Shown: piece by piece, positions 1-10,548 of the stretch | Layout of the letters: every line of letters begins with the position of its first letter | Position numbering within the stretch: position 1 is the stretch's first letter | Source: Gulosibacter chungangensis | GTDB lineage: Bacteria; Actinomycetota; Actinomycetes; Actinomycetales; Microbacteriaceae | Direction: 5' to 3' | NCBI RefSeq assembly: GCF_008831155.1 | Contig: NZ_WBKB01000001.1 | Coordinates: forward strand, 1-64,000 | Length of the DNA stretch: 64,000 nucleotides | Program-made: the position numbers and the translations under genes | Notes under the pieces: model-generated | Databases searched by the model: none | Told to the model about the DNA's origin: nothing | Seen by the model: the letters and a program-made list of their open reading frames with translations, nothing else

Positions 1-1
1 G

Positions 2-127
2 AATGCAAAGATCCGTCAATTCATTACTGGCTGGAACGATCGCAAGCACCCATTCGTGTGGACGAAAACTCCGGAACAGGTACTCGCGAAAGCCAACCCT
101 CAACGAACTTCAGAAACGCGACACTAG
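2..127 (+). CDS. IS630-family transposase, C-terminal end only (cut by window edge)
   Basis: An open frame enters from the left edge and ends at a TAG at 125-127. Its 41 residues include FITGWNDRKHPFVWTKTPEQ and end in RTSETRH, which matches the usual C-terminal tail of IS630-type DDE transposases (GWNDR.HPFVWTKT followed by a Lys/Ala/Asn-rich stretch). IS630 transposases cut and paste DNA at TA dinucleotides. The catalytic core would lie outside the window, so I cannot tell whether the element is intact. A 7-bp inverted repeat (113-119 and 129-135) brackets the stop codon. The gene converges on the leftward sortase gene and places an insertion sequence at the edge of the pilus cluster. Confidence 0.75.
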   Translation, partial: NAKIRQFITGWNDRKHPFVWTKTPEQVLAKANPQRTSETRH

Positions 128-159
128 AGCGTTTCGATAGCCCCGGATTCACTTTTCTT

Positions 160-1143
160 TCAGACTCCAACTTTCTGAGGAATTTCGCCCTTGGAATCAT
201 CCGTGGGGCCGTCATTCGTTGCGTTCCATTTTGATTTCTTTGCGGGAGGCGCCTGGTATCCAGAGCGCCAGATGTAAACCACGAAAAGCACCAATACGGT
301 TCCCAAAACCACAGTCCACCAGGGGAATCCGGGGAGATTGGGTTCTGCCGCTGCCGATTCGATGTCGCCGATCGGAGTCGGCGTAATTCGTTCAGCAGTT
401 ACAAGAATGCGGTGCGAGTTGATACCCAAGGGTGTACACGTCACCAATGTGATCAGATCCCGATCGGGATCCGCGACGATCTCTTGAGTCTCTTCTGGCT
501 TGATCACCTGAATCTCAACGACTTTATACGTGAGCACCTCGTCGAGCACAGATACCGTAAATGTGTCGCCCATTTCAGCTTTATCAAGGTTGGTAAACAG
601 CGTCGCAGAAGGTAAACCTCGGTGGGCCGTCAGAACGGAACGAGTACCAACACCTCCCACAGGAAGAGACGTACCTTCGAGGTGGCCAACACCGTGCTCA
701 AGAATCTCATCACTCGTGCCGTGATAGATCGGTAAGTCAATTGCCAAATCTTCATAAAGCAGCCGCCCCATAAACCCCTCACCGGAGGTGTTGAGCAGGT
801 CGTCATATGCAACACCATCAGTGGTCGCAGTCTCCTGACCGACAGCTATATTTGCGTTGGCTGCGTAAACCGCGCCACTGGCAAGTTCATCATTGTATTG
901 ACGCGCTTTAGCCATTTCTTCGGCACGAAAAGTTTCATCGGAATTCGGTGGTCGGTCCATTGCTTCCATTGCGAGCGACGTCACTAGGGACTGTTCTCGC
1001 TGTGAGAACCAAGCGGCGACTTGAGGGTAAAGAAATACACAAGTACCCACAAGGATGCACAGGGCAGCAATGCCTTGTGTCCAAGGAAATCTCCACCGTT
1101 TCTTGATTCGCTTCTGGGTGGATGCGTCACCAGCTTGGTTCAC
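160..1143 (-). CDS. Class C (pilin-polymerising) sortase
   Basis: This is a 327-residue membrane transpeptidase that cleaves LPxTG between Thr and Gly and joins pilin subunits through a lysine. An N-terminal membrane segment spans residues 21-42 and a second one lies near 274-293, the two-helix layout typical of class C enzymes. The catalytic residues are visible as His174 (LTAHRG), Cys236 (TLVTCTP) and Arg245 (INSHRILV). The start is a GTG with AAGGA upstream. It is the last gene of the leftward pilus operon, 97 nt after the major pilin, and a very stable hairpin fills that gap. No canonical DP(F/W/Y) lid tripeptide is seen in the segment before the barrel. As I recall, actinobacterial class C enzymes often read this way. 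Confidence 0.93.
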   Translation of the reverse strand: MNQAGDASTQKRIKKRWRFPWTQGIAALCILVGTCVFLYPQVAAWFSQREQSLVTSLAMEAMDRPPNSDETFRAEEMAKARQYNDELASGAVYAANANIAVGQETATTDGVAYDDLLNTSGEGFMGRLLYEDLAIDLPIYHGTSDEILEHGVGHLEGTSLPVGGVGTRSVLTAHRGLPSATLFTNLDKAEMGDTFTVSVLDEVLTYKVVEIQVIKPEETQEIVADPDRDLITLVTCTPLGINSHRILVTAERITPTPIGDIESAAAEPNLPGFPWWTVVLGTVLVLFVVYIWRSGYQAPPAKKSKWNATNDGPTDDSKGEIPQKVGV

Positions 1144-1176
1144 CGTAGAGCCGTCCTTTGATTCCGTTGAGATAGG

Positions 1177-1210
1177 TCTGGCGGCGGTACCCGAAGGTAC
1201 CGCCGCCAGA
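1177..1210 (-). promoter_or_regulatory. Intercistronic hairpin with cUUCGg loop between pilin and sortase
   Basis: A perfect 15-bp inverted repeat (1177-1191 and 1196-1210) is separated by 4 nt. In the mRNA of the leftward operon the loop reads C-UUCG-G, an exceptionally stable tetraloop. It starts about 30 nt after the pilin stop codon and ends 33 nt before the sortase start. No U-run follows, so it is more likely a partial attenuator or a 3'-end protector of the pilin message than a full terminator. Confidence 0.75.
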
Positions 1211-1240
1211 TGTATTCAGACGATGCTGATCAGGATCAGA

Positions 1241-2722
1241 CTACGCTGCCTGGTTGCGTCGGTGACGCTGCCAGAGAATCGCACCAGTACCCGCCGAGAC
1301 CAGCAGGAGACCAACAATGGTCAGTGCGAGAGTACCCTGCGCACCAGTCAGCGGGAGCTCAGGACCATCAGTTCGTGCGTTGACAACGTTCAGCGTCACG
1401 AGGTTGGAAGTGCCTGGGCGAATCGTCACTGCGTTCTCAAAGTCCACTGCCGTGTGGCCCGCCGGTACAACGGTCTCGTATACGCAGTAGACCTTGAATG
1501 GGTCACTAAGCGGTCCATTGGAGTTCGCGACCCACAGGCCGAGCGGGCTTGCGGGCGTTGCACCCTCCCATTGAACAACGCCGGCCGCGTTCGAGGTACC
1601 TGTTGCGATGGCACCTGTTGCAGGAGCGTCATCTGCGCAAGTTCCGGCTGCGGAAGCCTCGAACACCTGGAACTCAGCCCCTGCAAGTGTGGTGCCCTTA
1701 TCGTCTTTCTTGTTGATGAGCAGTTCACCCCAGTAGGTGTAGGGGACAACAGTTCCCGGAGTTGGAGTCCCGTTGAACTGGCTCTCGTAGTCATCGTTCG
1801 GGATGGTTCCATCGCCAACCTCAAGAACCTTGGTGTCGAAGACGATGTTCAGCGTCCCACCCATGTTCGCGTCGAGGATTGCACGCCCAGCTTCAGTGAA
1901 TGTCCACACCAAGTTGTCGGAAACTGTGTAGTGGGTTCCCTGGGTCAGGTCAGTTCCGCCGATAGTCATGACCGTCGAGTCCGCTACGTACTCCAAGCGA
2001 GAGTCGAGAACATCAGTGATGATGGCCTCATTGAAAGTTTCGTCGTTGTTCAACGTTGGAATGGGAACATCAAGCGTCCATTCAACGGTGCTGCCAACGA
2101 CAAGTTCTTCTTGGTCTTCTTCGATGGTCTTGGTGGGCTCTTCCTGGAGCTGGTTCTTCGGGTCAGCGACCACGTCGTAGTTCCACCCTGTGCCATCGTT
2201 ACCAACCGAGGTCGGGATGGAGACGTAGAAGTCCGGTACTGGCGATACGATCGGGTGCTCGCCGGGGTCGGTTTCCTGAACGAAGTAGATGCCCACGTCA
2301 AGATTGAAAACAACCTGGCCATTAGTACCAGTTACGTCGTCCTGAGCGACGTCCGTGAGACAGAATGGGGCAGCGGGAGTCGATGGAGCCGACGCGAAGA
2401 GACCGCTTAGGCCATCCCAATCTGCTGCGTCAGTGAGGTCGATGGCTTCACAAACTGTGGGGTCTGTGGTGGAGATGCGGCCTACCTGCGTCACCGTGAA
2501 TTCAACGCCATCGAGTAGGTTCTCAGGGTTGGGATTTGCCGTGTGACCACCCGAGTACTTGTTGATCGTCAGGGTACCGCTAGTCGGGGCACCGGGCTGG
2601 TCCGGTCCTACATCTACTGCGGCTGATGCTGCCGTTGCAAACGCCGTGACGCCTGTGAGCCCGAGGGCCAGTGCGCCAACACCCGCGGCAAGCCGTCGGA
2701 TTGTTTTTTTCTTGCTGGTCAT
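1241..2722 (-). CDS. Major pilin subunit, SpaA/SpaH-type, LPLTG-anchored
   Basis: This is a 493-residue secreted shaft pilin. The start is the ATG at 2722 (MTSKKKTIRR), chosen over an upstream in-frame ATG because a Sec signal peptide begins here (Lys/Arg-rich n-region, hydrophobic core, AxA site near residue 33) and AAAGGA lies upstream. The pilin motif is at 180-189 (WNYDVVADPK, Lys189), a good match to WxxxVxVYPK, and Lys189 is the predicted acceptor of the inter-subunit isopeptide bond. E-box-like sequences appear at 146-157 and at YCVYETVVPAGH. The C-terminus carries LPLTG (456-460), a hydrophobic helix and a basic tail. Cna-B-like domains that form internal isopeptide bonds are expected. 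It lies between the tip protein and the sortase, the classical three-gene order. Confidence 0.93.
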   Translation of the reverse strand: MTSKKKTIRRLAAGVGALALGLTGVTAFATAASAAVDVGPDQPGAPTSGTLTINKYSGGHTANPNPENLLDGVEFTVTQVGRISTTDPTVCEAIDLTDAADWDGLSGLFASAPSTPAAPFCLTDVAQDDVTGTNGQVVFNLDVGIYFVQETDPGEHPIVSPVPDFYVSIPTSVGNDGTGWNYDVVADPKNQLQEEPTKTIEEDQEELVVGSTVEWTLDVPIPTLNNDETFNEAIITDVLDSRLEYVADSTVMTIGGTDLTQGTHYTVSDNLVWTFTEAGRAILDANMGGTLNIVFDTKVLEVGDGTIPNDDYESQFNGTPTPGTVVPYTYWGELLINKKDDKGTTLAGAEFQVFEASAAGTCADDAPATGAIATGTSNAAGVVQWEGATPASPLGLWVANSNGPLSDPFKVYCVYETVVPAGHTAVDFENAVTIRPGTSNLVTLNVVNARTDGPELPLTGAQGTLALTIVGLLLVSAGTGAILWQRHRRNQAA

Positions 2723-2859
2723 TTTTGCCTTGTTCCTTTCAATTCTCGGCCCATACGCCGGGACCATGAGGAGGTGTTTTCGATGTGTTCATCGGCGTAG
2801 TGCCGAATTGATGGGATGGATAAGGATGGTTGATCTGGAGTTGAAGTTTTGGCTGTCAT

Positions 2860-5800
2860 CTAGGCGCTTTCTCCTCGCCTGCGACGGATCTGGATGAACG
2901 TTGCCGCTGCGGCCCCTAGGCCGAGGACGACGAGTCCAGCGATGATGAAGGCGTCACGCCCGATGCCACCGGTAAGTGGTAGCTCTGGGCCATCGATCGA
3001 AGTGTTCGTGATCGGGTCAATCACCCAATTCAGGCTGAGCCCTTCACCCGCACCGACTCTGAACTCGATTGGTGTCGCATCCAGCGCGTAGCCAGCCGGA
3101 GCCTTCGACTCAGTGAGTGTGTAGGTACCCCAACTCAGGTTCGTGAGGTTGAACTGACCGGCAACCGCATCCTGATCCTTGAACGCGCCTACTTCGCAGG
3201 TCGCCTCGGTGCAGTCAATGATGAGAGCCGGGCTGTTTTCTTCGATGCCAGGGCCAGTCAGGGTCCATTCCGAGCCTGCAAGCAGAGCACCTGGGTCACC
3301 GTTGTCAATCTTCGACCAGACGACTGAACCCGGTTTGTCGGCATTCGTGAGAGTACAACTTGCGTTGTCTCCATCTGCAAGCGTGATGACGTTATTCTCG
3401 TCGATCTCCAGGTCAGTGGTTTCGGTACCAACAGTTAGGACACAGACGATGTTTTCCAGCTCATAGCCTTCGGCAACTGCTGTGTCGTCACCGCTGAAGA
3501 ACTCGTCGATCGTGTAGTCACCAGCCGCAACTTCCTGGGTTTCGCCACTCTCAAATTCGAGGGTGTCACCGGTGCTCGGCTTTGCAGTTAGCGTCCAGTC
3601 CTCGGTGTTTTCTTCAGCTCCATATTGGATATTGAAGTCCTTGATGAGTTGAAGGCTTGTCGACTGCAATTTGTTGACGAAGCCACATTCGACTCGAGTG
3701 CCAGGCGTAATCCCGGTAAGCGTGTCGCCGGTTTCGTCTTCAAGCTCCACCGTGGAGGTCGTACCGTTTGGCGCAGTGACCACACACTGGGCAGACACGA
3801 ACTCATAGCTGGGCTTCTGCGTTTCAGAGATCGCAACGCTGGCGCTGCCGCCAGTGTTATTGAACCGAATCTTCCAAGTAGCTTCGCCACTATCATTCGT
3901 CGTCAGCGTAGATCCAGTCGGGCTGACAGTGATGGATCCAGTCGTTGCAGTTGCCGCAGCACCAACTGTCCACCCGACCCCCGGTTCTGGGTTCTCACCG
4001 TCTACGTCGAGCACCGTCTTATCTATGACGACGTGCGCAACAAGCGGCTTATTGGTGATCGTGCAGACTACTGCAACTCCCGATACTTGTGGGATGGTCA
4101 CCGATCCACTTGTTCCCGTGCCGGAACTTAGGTTCGTGCTCCCGTCCGTGCAGACCCATGAGGTCTGGTAATCAGCAAGTGTGGACGCTGAACCACTCGC
4201 CATGGCTTCTGTGAACGAATAGATGTGTCCAGCAACTGCCGGGAACGGCCCAACGCCAACTTCTTGAACTCCCGGTGCATCCCCGGTAGTCGTTGCGGTG
4301 CCAACCGTGGTACTGCCGGTGGTCAACGTCATCAGGAACTGATCCGAAACGTCTACCCTTCCACCGTCAATGTCTTTCAGGACCTGGATGGTTGCGGGCG
4401 AATTGCAGCTCGCGAGGTCGGTACTCCCGCCACCAGTAATTGTTGTGGTGTTAGGAGCAACCGGCTGCCAAGTAGATGGATCGTAGTGGTAGATCGTGGT
4501 TCCGGAACCCAGATACACCGTTCCGTCCCCATCAAACGCAAGTCCGTTGACAGATGCGGGCGTATCTCCAGAGAGGCTCAGGGTCGTACCGAGGCTTACC
4601 GGAATGTTTCCCCCATTCGCTGCCGCAAGGTTTGCAGCAGTAACTGTAGCGATAGCCACGTTCGAACTATTGTTCTGGTTCCAAATTACGTACAGGTTTC
4701 CGGCAGCATCAAAGGCCATGTCTCCGTTACCGGTCGCATTTTGGCCGGTGTTGTACTGCCCCTTGAACGTAACTTGCTGAGTCGTCGGATTGAACTCCCA
4801 AAGCCGGAAATAGACCGTAGTCGTTTGATTGTTTCCGCCGCCGCTAGTGACCGCGGCGTAACCGCCGTAGAGATAGTTGCCAGTACTCAGATCTACGGCA
4901 CCAGCGATGATCCCCGTTGAAGCACCATTGACTTGCACACTTGTCCAGTCGCCGGTGACATAAGTGCCAGTATCCGGATCATATTGGATCACTCGTACTG
5001 CATTGTTTTGGCCACCGCCATCACGCTCGACTGCGAAGATGGTGCTTCCGTCTGCACCGATACCAAGTGCGTTGTAATCATTCTGGTCGCCGAGGTCGAT
5101 TTGTGTGTAGGTTGTGCTTCCTCCACTAACCGTCTGACGGATCTGCCCGTTCGCACCACCGATGCTGTATACGTACCCGGGTTGGCAAACGGGGGTGTAT
5201 TTGCCGGTCGTTCCGCCGTTGAACGTGAGGTTCAGATTTCCGAAGTCATAGGTCTGGTTGCTCCAGCTGTTGTTCGAAGACATCTGGTTCCAGCCACTCG
5301 ATGCCGCCGAGTACCCGAACGGTGCGCTTGCAATTTGTACCCGCCAACGGCTGTTCGTACCGGTAATTGCCGCGACCTCAGACCTTGAAACGAGGAACTC
5401 GCCTGGATCAGGATCAGCGTCGAGCCCGCTGTAACCCGGTTGGCCGATGTTATCCACGACCTCGTACTCAGTTCCCCAGTTCTGGTTGCTCTGTCGAGGA
5501 CCTTGGAGCGTGACGGTGGCCCCACCTACGAGTGCATTGCCGCTGCTGTTTCGTACATCCCAATAGAGATACGGAGGATTCACCTGTTCAGGTCCCACCA
5601 CGAAAGGAACGATTGTCGCGGCTTCATCTTCCGTATCGTCTTCTAAGGACTTCTCGTTTGGCGTTTCACTTGTTCCGGACGCGTCGTCCGTGTCCAGAGA
5701 CTCGGAGTCTTGCTCCGCTGGCACTTCGGTACCCTGCGTGTCAGCATCCTGAGTGTTGGACGGTGCCTCAGTCGGCGAGTCTGCTTCTTCTTCAGCAGCC

Positions 5801-5892
5801 AGTGCTGTCGCTGGGATCGCAATAGATGACGCAAGAACTAACGCCGCTGCGGCCGCAAACGGCCTGTACCAGCGTCTGAACGTAACGGGCAT
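2860..5892 (-). CDS. Large LPLTG surface protein, probable pilus tip adhesin
   Basis: This 1010-residue secreted protein has a signal peptide (residues 1-33, ATALA then A). An acidic Ser/Thr-rich linker (34-90) follows, then a domain up to about residue 225. Residues about 230-500 contain repeated blades resembling a beta-propeller (for example NGLAFDGDGTVYLG and GDMAFDAAGNLYVIW). Several prealbumin/Cna-B-like domains come next, and the end is LPLTGG, a helix and RRRR. No WxxxVxVYPK pilin motif is seen, so it should cap the fibre rather than polymerise. AGGAG lies 7 nt before the ATG. It is the first gene of the pilus operon. Unlike the large tip pilins of many Gram-positives, it shows no MIDAS-type VWA motif (DxSxS). 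Its ligand cannot be read from the sequence. Confidence 0.85.
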   Translation of the reverse strand: MPVTFRRWYRPFAAAAALVLASSIAIPATALAAEEEADSPTEAPSNTQDADTQGTEVPAEQDSESLDTDDASGTSETPNEKSLEDDTEDEAATIVPFVVGPEQVNPPYLYWDVRNSSGNALVGGATVTLQGPRQSNQNWGTEYEVVDNIGQPGYSGLDADPDPGEFLVSRSEVAAITGTNSRWRVQIASAPFGYSAASSGWNQMSSNNSWSNQTYDFGNLNLTFNGGTTGKYTPVCQPGYVYSIGGANGQIRQTVSGGSTTYTQIDLGDQNDYNALGIGADGSTIFAVERDGGGQNNAVRVIQYDPDTGTYVTGDWTSVQVNGASTGIIAGAVDLSTGNYLYGGYAAVTSGGGNNQTTTVYFRLWEFNPTTQQVTFKGQYNTGQNATGNGDMAFDAAGNLYVIWNQNNSSNVAIATVTAANLAAANGGNIPVSLGTTLSLSGDTPASVNGLAFDGDGTVYLGSGTTIYHYDPSTWQPVAPNTTTITGGGSTDLASCNSPATIQVLKDIDGGRVDVSDQFLMTLTTGSTTVGTATTTGDAPGVQEVGVGPFPAVAGHIYSFTEAMASGSASTLADYQTSWVCTDGSTNLSSGTGTSGSVTIPQVSGVAVVCTITNKPLVAHVVIDKTVLDVDGENPEPGVGWTVGAAATATTGSITVSPTGSTLTTNDSGEATWKIRFNNTGGSASVAISETQKPSYEFVSAQCVVTAPNGTTSTVELEDETGDTLTGITPGTRVECGFVNKLQSTSLQLIKDFNIQYGAEENTEDWTLTAKPSTGDTLEFESGETQEVAAGDYTIDEFFSGDDTAVAEGYELENIVCVLTVGTETTDLEIDENNVITLADGDNASCTLTNADKPGSVVWSKIDNGDPGALLAGSEWTLTGPGIEENSPALIIDCTEATCEVGAFKDQDAVAGQFNLTNLSWGTYTLTESKAPAGYALDATPIEFRVGAGEGLSLNWVIDPITNTSIDGPELPLTGGIGRDAFIIAGLVVLGLGAAAATFIQIRRRRGESA

Positions 5893-6292
5893 ATCGGCTC
5901 TCCTGCACTAAAAAGACACGACAAATAATGCCTGGGTAGTGGCCTGCTTTTTAGCTAATTCGGACCAGCCATGGTTCCGAAAACTCGAAACTAGAGGCTT
6001 AGCGGCCGTTATCAACCCGACACATGCATGAGCATACGATGCGATTTGCCTGTTAGTTAGCCGTTATCGCTTTTCTTGTAGCTTTCCGCACAAATAGCAA
6101 ACTTAGCCACCGTTTGGATGCCGGTCGACACCAAATATGGACCACCAGCGCACTCAACACGACTCTCGCCACCGCCTTGCATCCTCATGCAACACTCCTC
6201 AACACGCGACTTTTACACCCGCCAAGCACGGAAAGTCAAATCTGGTTCCTAAATCAACAACATTCATTAATCTTGAGCCACAATTTGTTTTA

Positions 6293-6373
6293 TCAATCAC
6301 GATTAACTAACAACGCTTTTGACCTTTCCTTGAATTCTTCGAATCGGAAATTCGCGAGTTTATATAGCTTCAT
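6293..6373 (-). CDS. Possible 26-residue peptide, unknown
   Basis: The frame starts MKLYKLANFRFEEFKERSKA and ends after LLVNRD. It is charged and could form an amphipathic helix. AAGGAG is present but only 2 nt before the ATG, which is closer than usual. The frame lies in the AT-rich segment upstream of the pilus operon and points toward it. There is no family match that I know of. It could be a chance ORF in AT-rich DNA or a short leader peptide. Confidence 0.2.
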   Translation of the reverse strand: MKLYKLANFRFEEFKERSKALLVNRD

Positions 6374-6403
6374 GACTCCTTCTTAATAGGCCGTCTATAT
6401 TTT

Positions 6404-6437
6404 TCTTCTAGGTTCGGCACCAAAATCTTCTAGGTTC
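6404..6437. repeat. 12-nt direct repeat, two copies 22 nt apart
   Basis: TCTTCTAGGTTC occurs at 6404-6415 and again at 6426-6437. The 22-nt spacing corresponds to two helical turns, as expected for a protein bound twice on one face of DNA. It lies between the tuf terminator and the pilus operon. A regulatory role is inference only. Confidence 0.55.
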
Positions 6438-6445
6438 CGGAAACG

Positions 6446-6488
6446 CCAAAAGGGGGCCGAGCAGCAAAGCTGCTCGGCCCCCTTTTGG
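6446..6488 (-). terminator. Strong intrinsic terminator after tuf
   Basis: A perfect 20-bp inverted repeat (6446-6465 and 6469-6488) has a 3-nt loop and a G/C-rich core with four A-T pairs near each end. It begins about 50 nt past the tuf stop codon and ends the leftward str operon. Because the T-stretch lies within the stem on both strands, it may also stop transcription coming rightward from the pilus side. Confidence 0.88.
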
Positions 6489-6539
6489 TTGTTCCCTCTA
6501 GAAACGCAACCTAAAGTCGCGACTCAGGGAACAGGGACG

Positions 6540-7730
6540 TTACTTGATGATCTTGGTAACGGTACCAGCGCCAACGGTGCGGCCACCCTCACGGATAGCG
6601 AAGCCGAGGCCCTCTTCCATAGCGATCGGCTGGATGAGCTCGACCGACATGTCAACAGTGTCACCAGGCATAACCATTTCCTTGCCCTCAGGCAGGGAGA
6701 TAACGCCGGTCACGTCCGTGGTACGGAAGTAGAACTGCGGGCGGTAGTTCGTGTAGAACGGGTTGTGGCGGCCACCCTCATCCTTCGAGAGGATGTATGC
6801 GGTGCCCTCGAAGTTGGTGTGCGGGGTGGTGGTACCCGGCTCAACAACAACCTGGCCGCGCTCTACGTCTTCACGCTTGAGACCGCGAAGCAGCAGACCA
6901 CAGTTCTCGCCGGCCCATGCCTCGTCGAGCTGCTTGTGGAACATCTCGATACCGGTAACGGTGGTCTTCTGGGTGGGACGGATACCAACGATCTCGACGT
7001 CCGAGTTGATCGCGAGGGTACCGCGCTCGGCACGACCGGTCACCACGGTGCCACGACCGGTGATGGTGAAGACGTCCTCAATCGGCATGAGGAACGGCTG
7101 GTCACGGTCACGGACGGGGTCCGGAATCTTCTCGTCGACAGCTTCCATGAGGTCGAGGATCGACTGAACCCACTTCTCTTCACCCTCGAGAGCCTTCAGA
7201 GCCGACACGCGAACAATCGGTGCCTCCTCGTCGAAGCCCTGCGAAGCAAGGAGCTCCTGAACCTCGAGCTCGACGAGCTCAAGGATCTCTTCGTCGTCAA
7301 CCATGTCCGACTTGTTCAGTGCTGCGAGGAGGTAGGGAACACCCACCTGCTTCGCGAGCAGAACGTGCTCACGGGTCTGCGCCATCGGGCCGTCAGTAGC
7401 GGCAACCACGAGGATCGCGCCGTCCATCTGAGCAGCGCCGGTGATCATGTTCTTCACGTAGTCAGCGTGACCCGGGGCGTCAACGTGTGCGTAGTGACGC
7501 TTCGGGGTCTCGTACTCGATGTGCGAGATGTTGATCGTGATACCACGCTGGCGCTCTTCCGGAGCCGAGTCGATGGTGCTGAAGTCACGCTGGACGTTGG
7601 TGTCCGAAGGGTACTTGTCAGCAAGCACCTTCGAGATCGCTGCGGAGAGCGTCGTCTTACCGTGGTCAACGTGACCGATCGTTCCGATGTTTACGTGCGG
7701 CTTGGTCCGCTCGAACTTGGCCTTGGCCAC
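6540..7730 (-). CDS. tuf: Elongation factor Tu
   Basis: The 396-residue translation GTPase delivers aminoacyl-tRNA to the ribosomal A site. G-domain motifs are present: [13 protein letters not shown] and NKSD, followed by the two beta-barrel domains. Length and sequence are typical of actinobacterial EF-Tu. The start is GTG with GAGGAGG about 7 nt upstream. It is the last gene of the rpsL-rpsG-fusA-tuf operon, 130 nt after fusA, and is closed by the terminator at 6446-6488. The long spacer could contain an extra tuf promoter, but none is clear to me. Confidence 0.99.
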   Translation of the reverse strand: MAKAKFERTKPHVNIGTIGHVDHGKTTLSAAISKVLADKYPSDTNVQRDFSTIDSAPEERQRGITINISHIEYETPKRHYAHVDAPGHADYVKNMITGAAQMDGAILVVAATDGPMAQTREHVLLAKQVGVPYLLAALNKSDMVDDEEILELVELEVQELLASQGFDEEAPIVRVSALKALEGEEKWVQSILDLMEAVDEKIPDPVRDRDQPFLMPIEDVFTITGRGTVVTGRAERGTLAINSDVEIVGIRPTQKTTVTGIEMFHKQLDEAWAGENCGLLLRGLKREDVERGQVVVEPGTTTPHTNFEGTAYILSKDEGGRHNPFYTNYRPQFYFRTTDVTGVISLPEGKEMVMPGDTVDMSVELIQPIAMEEGLGFAIREGGRTVGAGTVTKIIK

Positions 7731-7860
7731 TATGGTCCTCCTCAGGACAGTTTCTTGGATTCACCCCACGCTTGAGCGTGAAGCAAGTCTTGGAAATTTG
7801 GGCAGATGATTATGTTACCTGGCGATTCAAGGGTGAACCTCCGGGTGGTCGAGCTAAAGC

Positions 7861-9975
<2,115 letters not shown>

Positions 9976-10019
9976 GGATTATCTCCCGTAAGTAGATCTG
10001 GTTGAGGGATGCGATCGAT

Positions 10020-10077
10020 GTAACGAACCGACCGGCCAACACGCATTAATACAGCATCGTGTTGACCGGTTCGTTTA
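10020..10077 (-). repeat. Imperfect inverted repeat between rpsG and fusA
   Basis: The arms at about 10020-10043 and 10058-10077 pair imperfectly around a 14-nt AT-rich loop, and the hairpin abuts the rpsG stop codon. There is no U-run after it in the direction of transcription. It could be an mRNA processing or stability element that sets the fusA/tuf level relative to the ribosomal proteins. That role is inferred. Confidence 0.5.
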
Positions 10078-10548
10078 CTACCAGCGGTAGTGTGCGAAGG
10101 CCTTGTTGGATTCGGCCATCTTGTGCATGTCTTCGCGACGCTTGACAGCTGCGCCAAGACCGTTCGATGCATCGAGGATCTCGTTGGTGAGACGCTCGGT
10201 CATCGTCTTCTCACGACGAGCCTGTGCGTAGCTGGTCAGCCAACGCAGTGCGAGGGTGTTCGCACGAACCGGCTTTACCTCTACGGGAACCTGGTAGGTC
10301 GAACCACCAACACGACGCGAGCGAACCTCGAGCGTCGGGCGAACATTGTCGAGCGCCTTCTTGAGGGTCGCGACTGCGTCTTCGCCGTTCTTCGCGGCAA
10401 CAGCCTCGAGGGCACCGTAAACGATGCGCTCGGCCTGCGACTTCTTGCCGTCAACGAGAACCTTGTTGATGAGCTGCGTAACGACCGGCGAACCGTAAAC
10501 CGGGTCGGTTACGATCGGGCGCTTGGGTGCTGGGCCCTTACGAGGCAT
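10078..10548 (-). CDS. rpsG: 30S ribosomal protein S7
   Basis: A 156-residue primary 16S rRNA-binding protein that organises the head of the small subunit. It starts [12 protein letters not shown] and carries the conserved [12 protein letters not shown] segment; full length for bacteria. The ATG overlaps the rpsL stop by one base (TAATG), which predicts translational coupling to rpsL. Confidence 0.99.
   Translation of the reverse strand: MPRKGPAPKRPIVTDPVYGSPVVTQLINKVLVDGKKSQAERIVYGALEAVAAKNGEDAVATLKKALDNVRPTLEVRSRRVGGSTYQVPVEVKPVRANTLALRWLTSYAQARREKTMTERLTNEILDASNGLGAAVKRREDMHKMAESNKAFAHYRW

Larger units (their letters stand above)
5893..6445. other. AT-rich gene-poor region upstream of the pilus operon
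   Basis: This roughly 550-nt stretch separates the pilus operon from the tuf terminator. It is clearly AT-richer than its surroundings, most of all from 6230 to 6440. It must hold the leftward pilus promoter, but I see no convincing -35/-10 pair. Visible structure: the octamer CCGTTATC twice in direct orientation (6006-6013 and 6061-6068), and the 12-mer TCTTCTAGGTTC twice with starts exactly 22 nt apart (6404-6415 and 6426-6437). A 26-codon ORF on the minus strand (6293-6373) is listed separately. No RNA gene was recognised. Confidence 0.6.

Noticed and set aside
24-215. Short minus-strand ORF at the left edge
   Set aside because: It overlaps the sortase C-terminus and the transposase tail; the plus-strand reading has a recognisable family, this one does not.
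1055-2410. Plus-strand ORF of 451 codons opposite the major pilin
   Set aside because: Antisense to a gene with signal peptide, pilin motif and LPLTG; the translation is Cys/Arg/Val-rich without a family.
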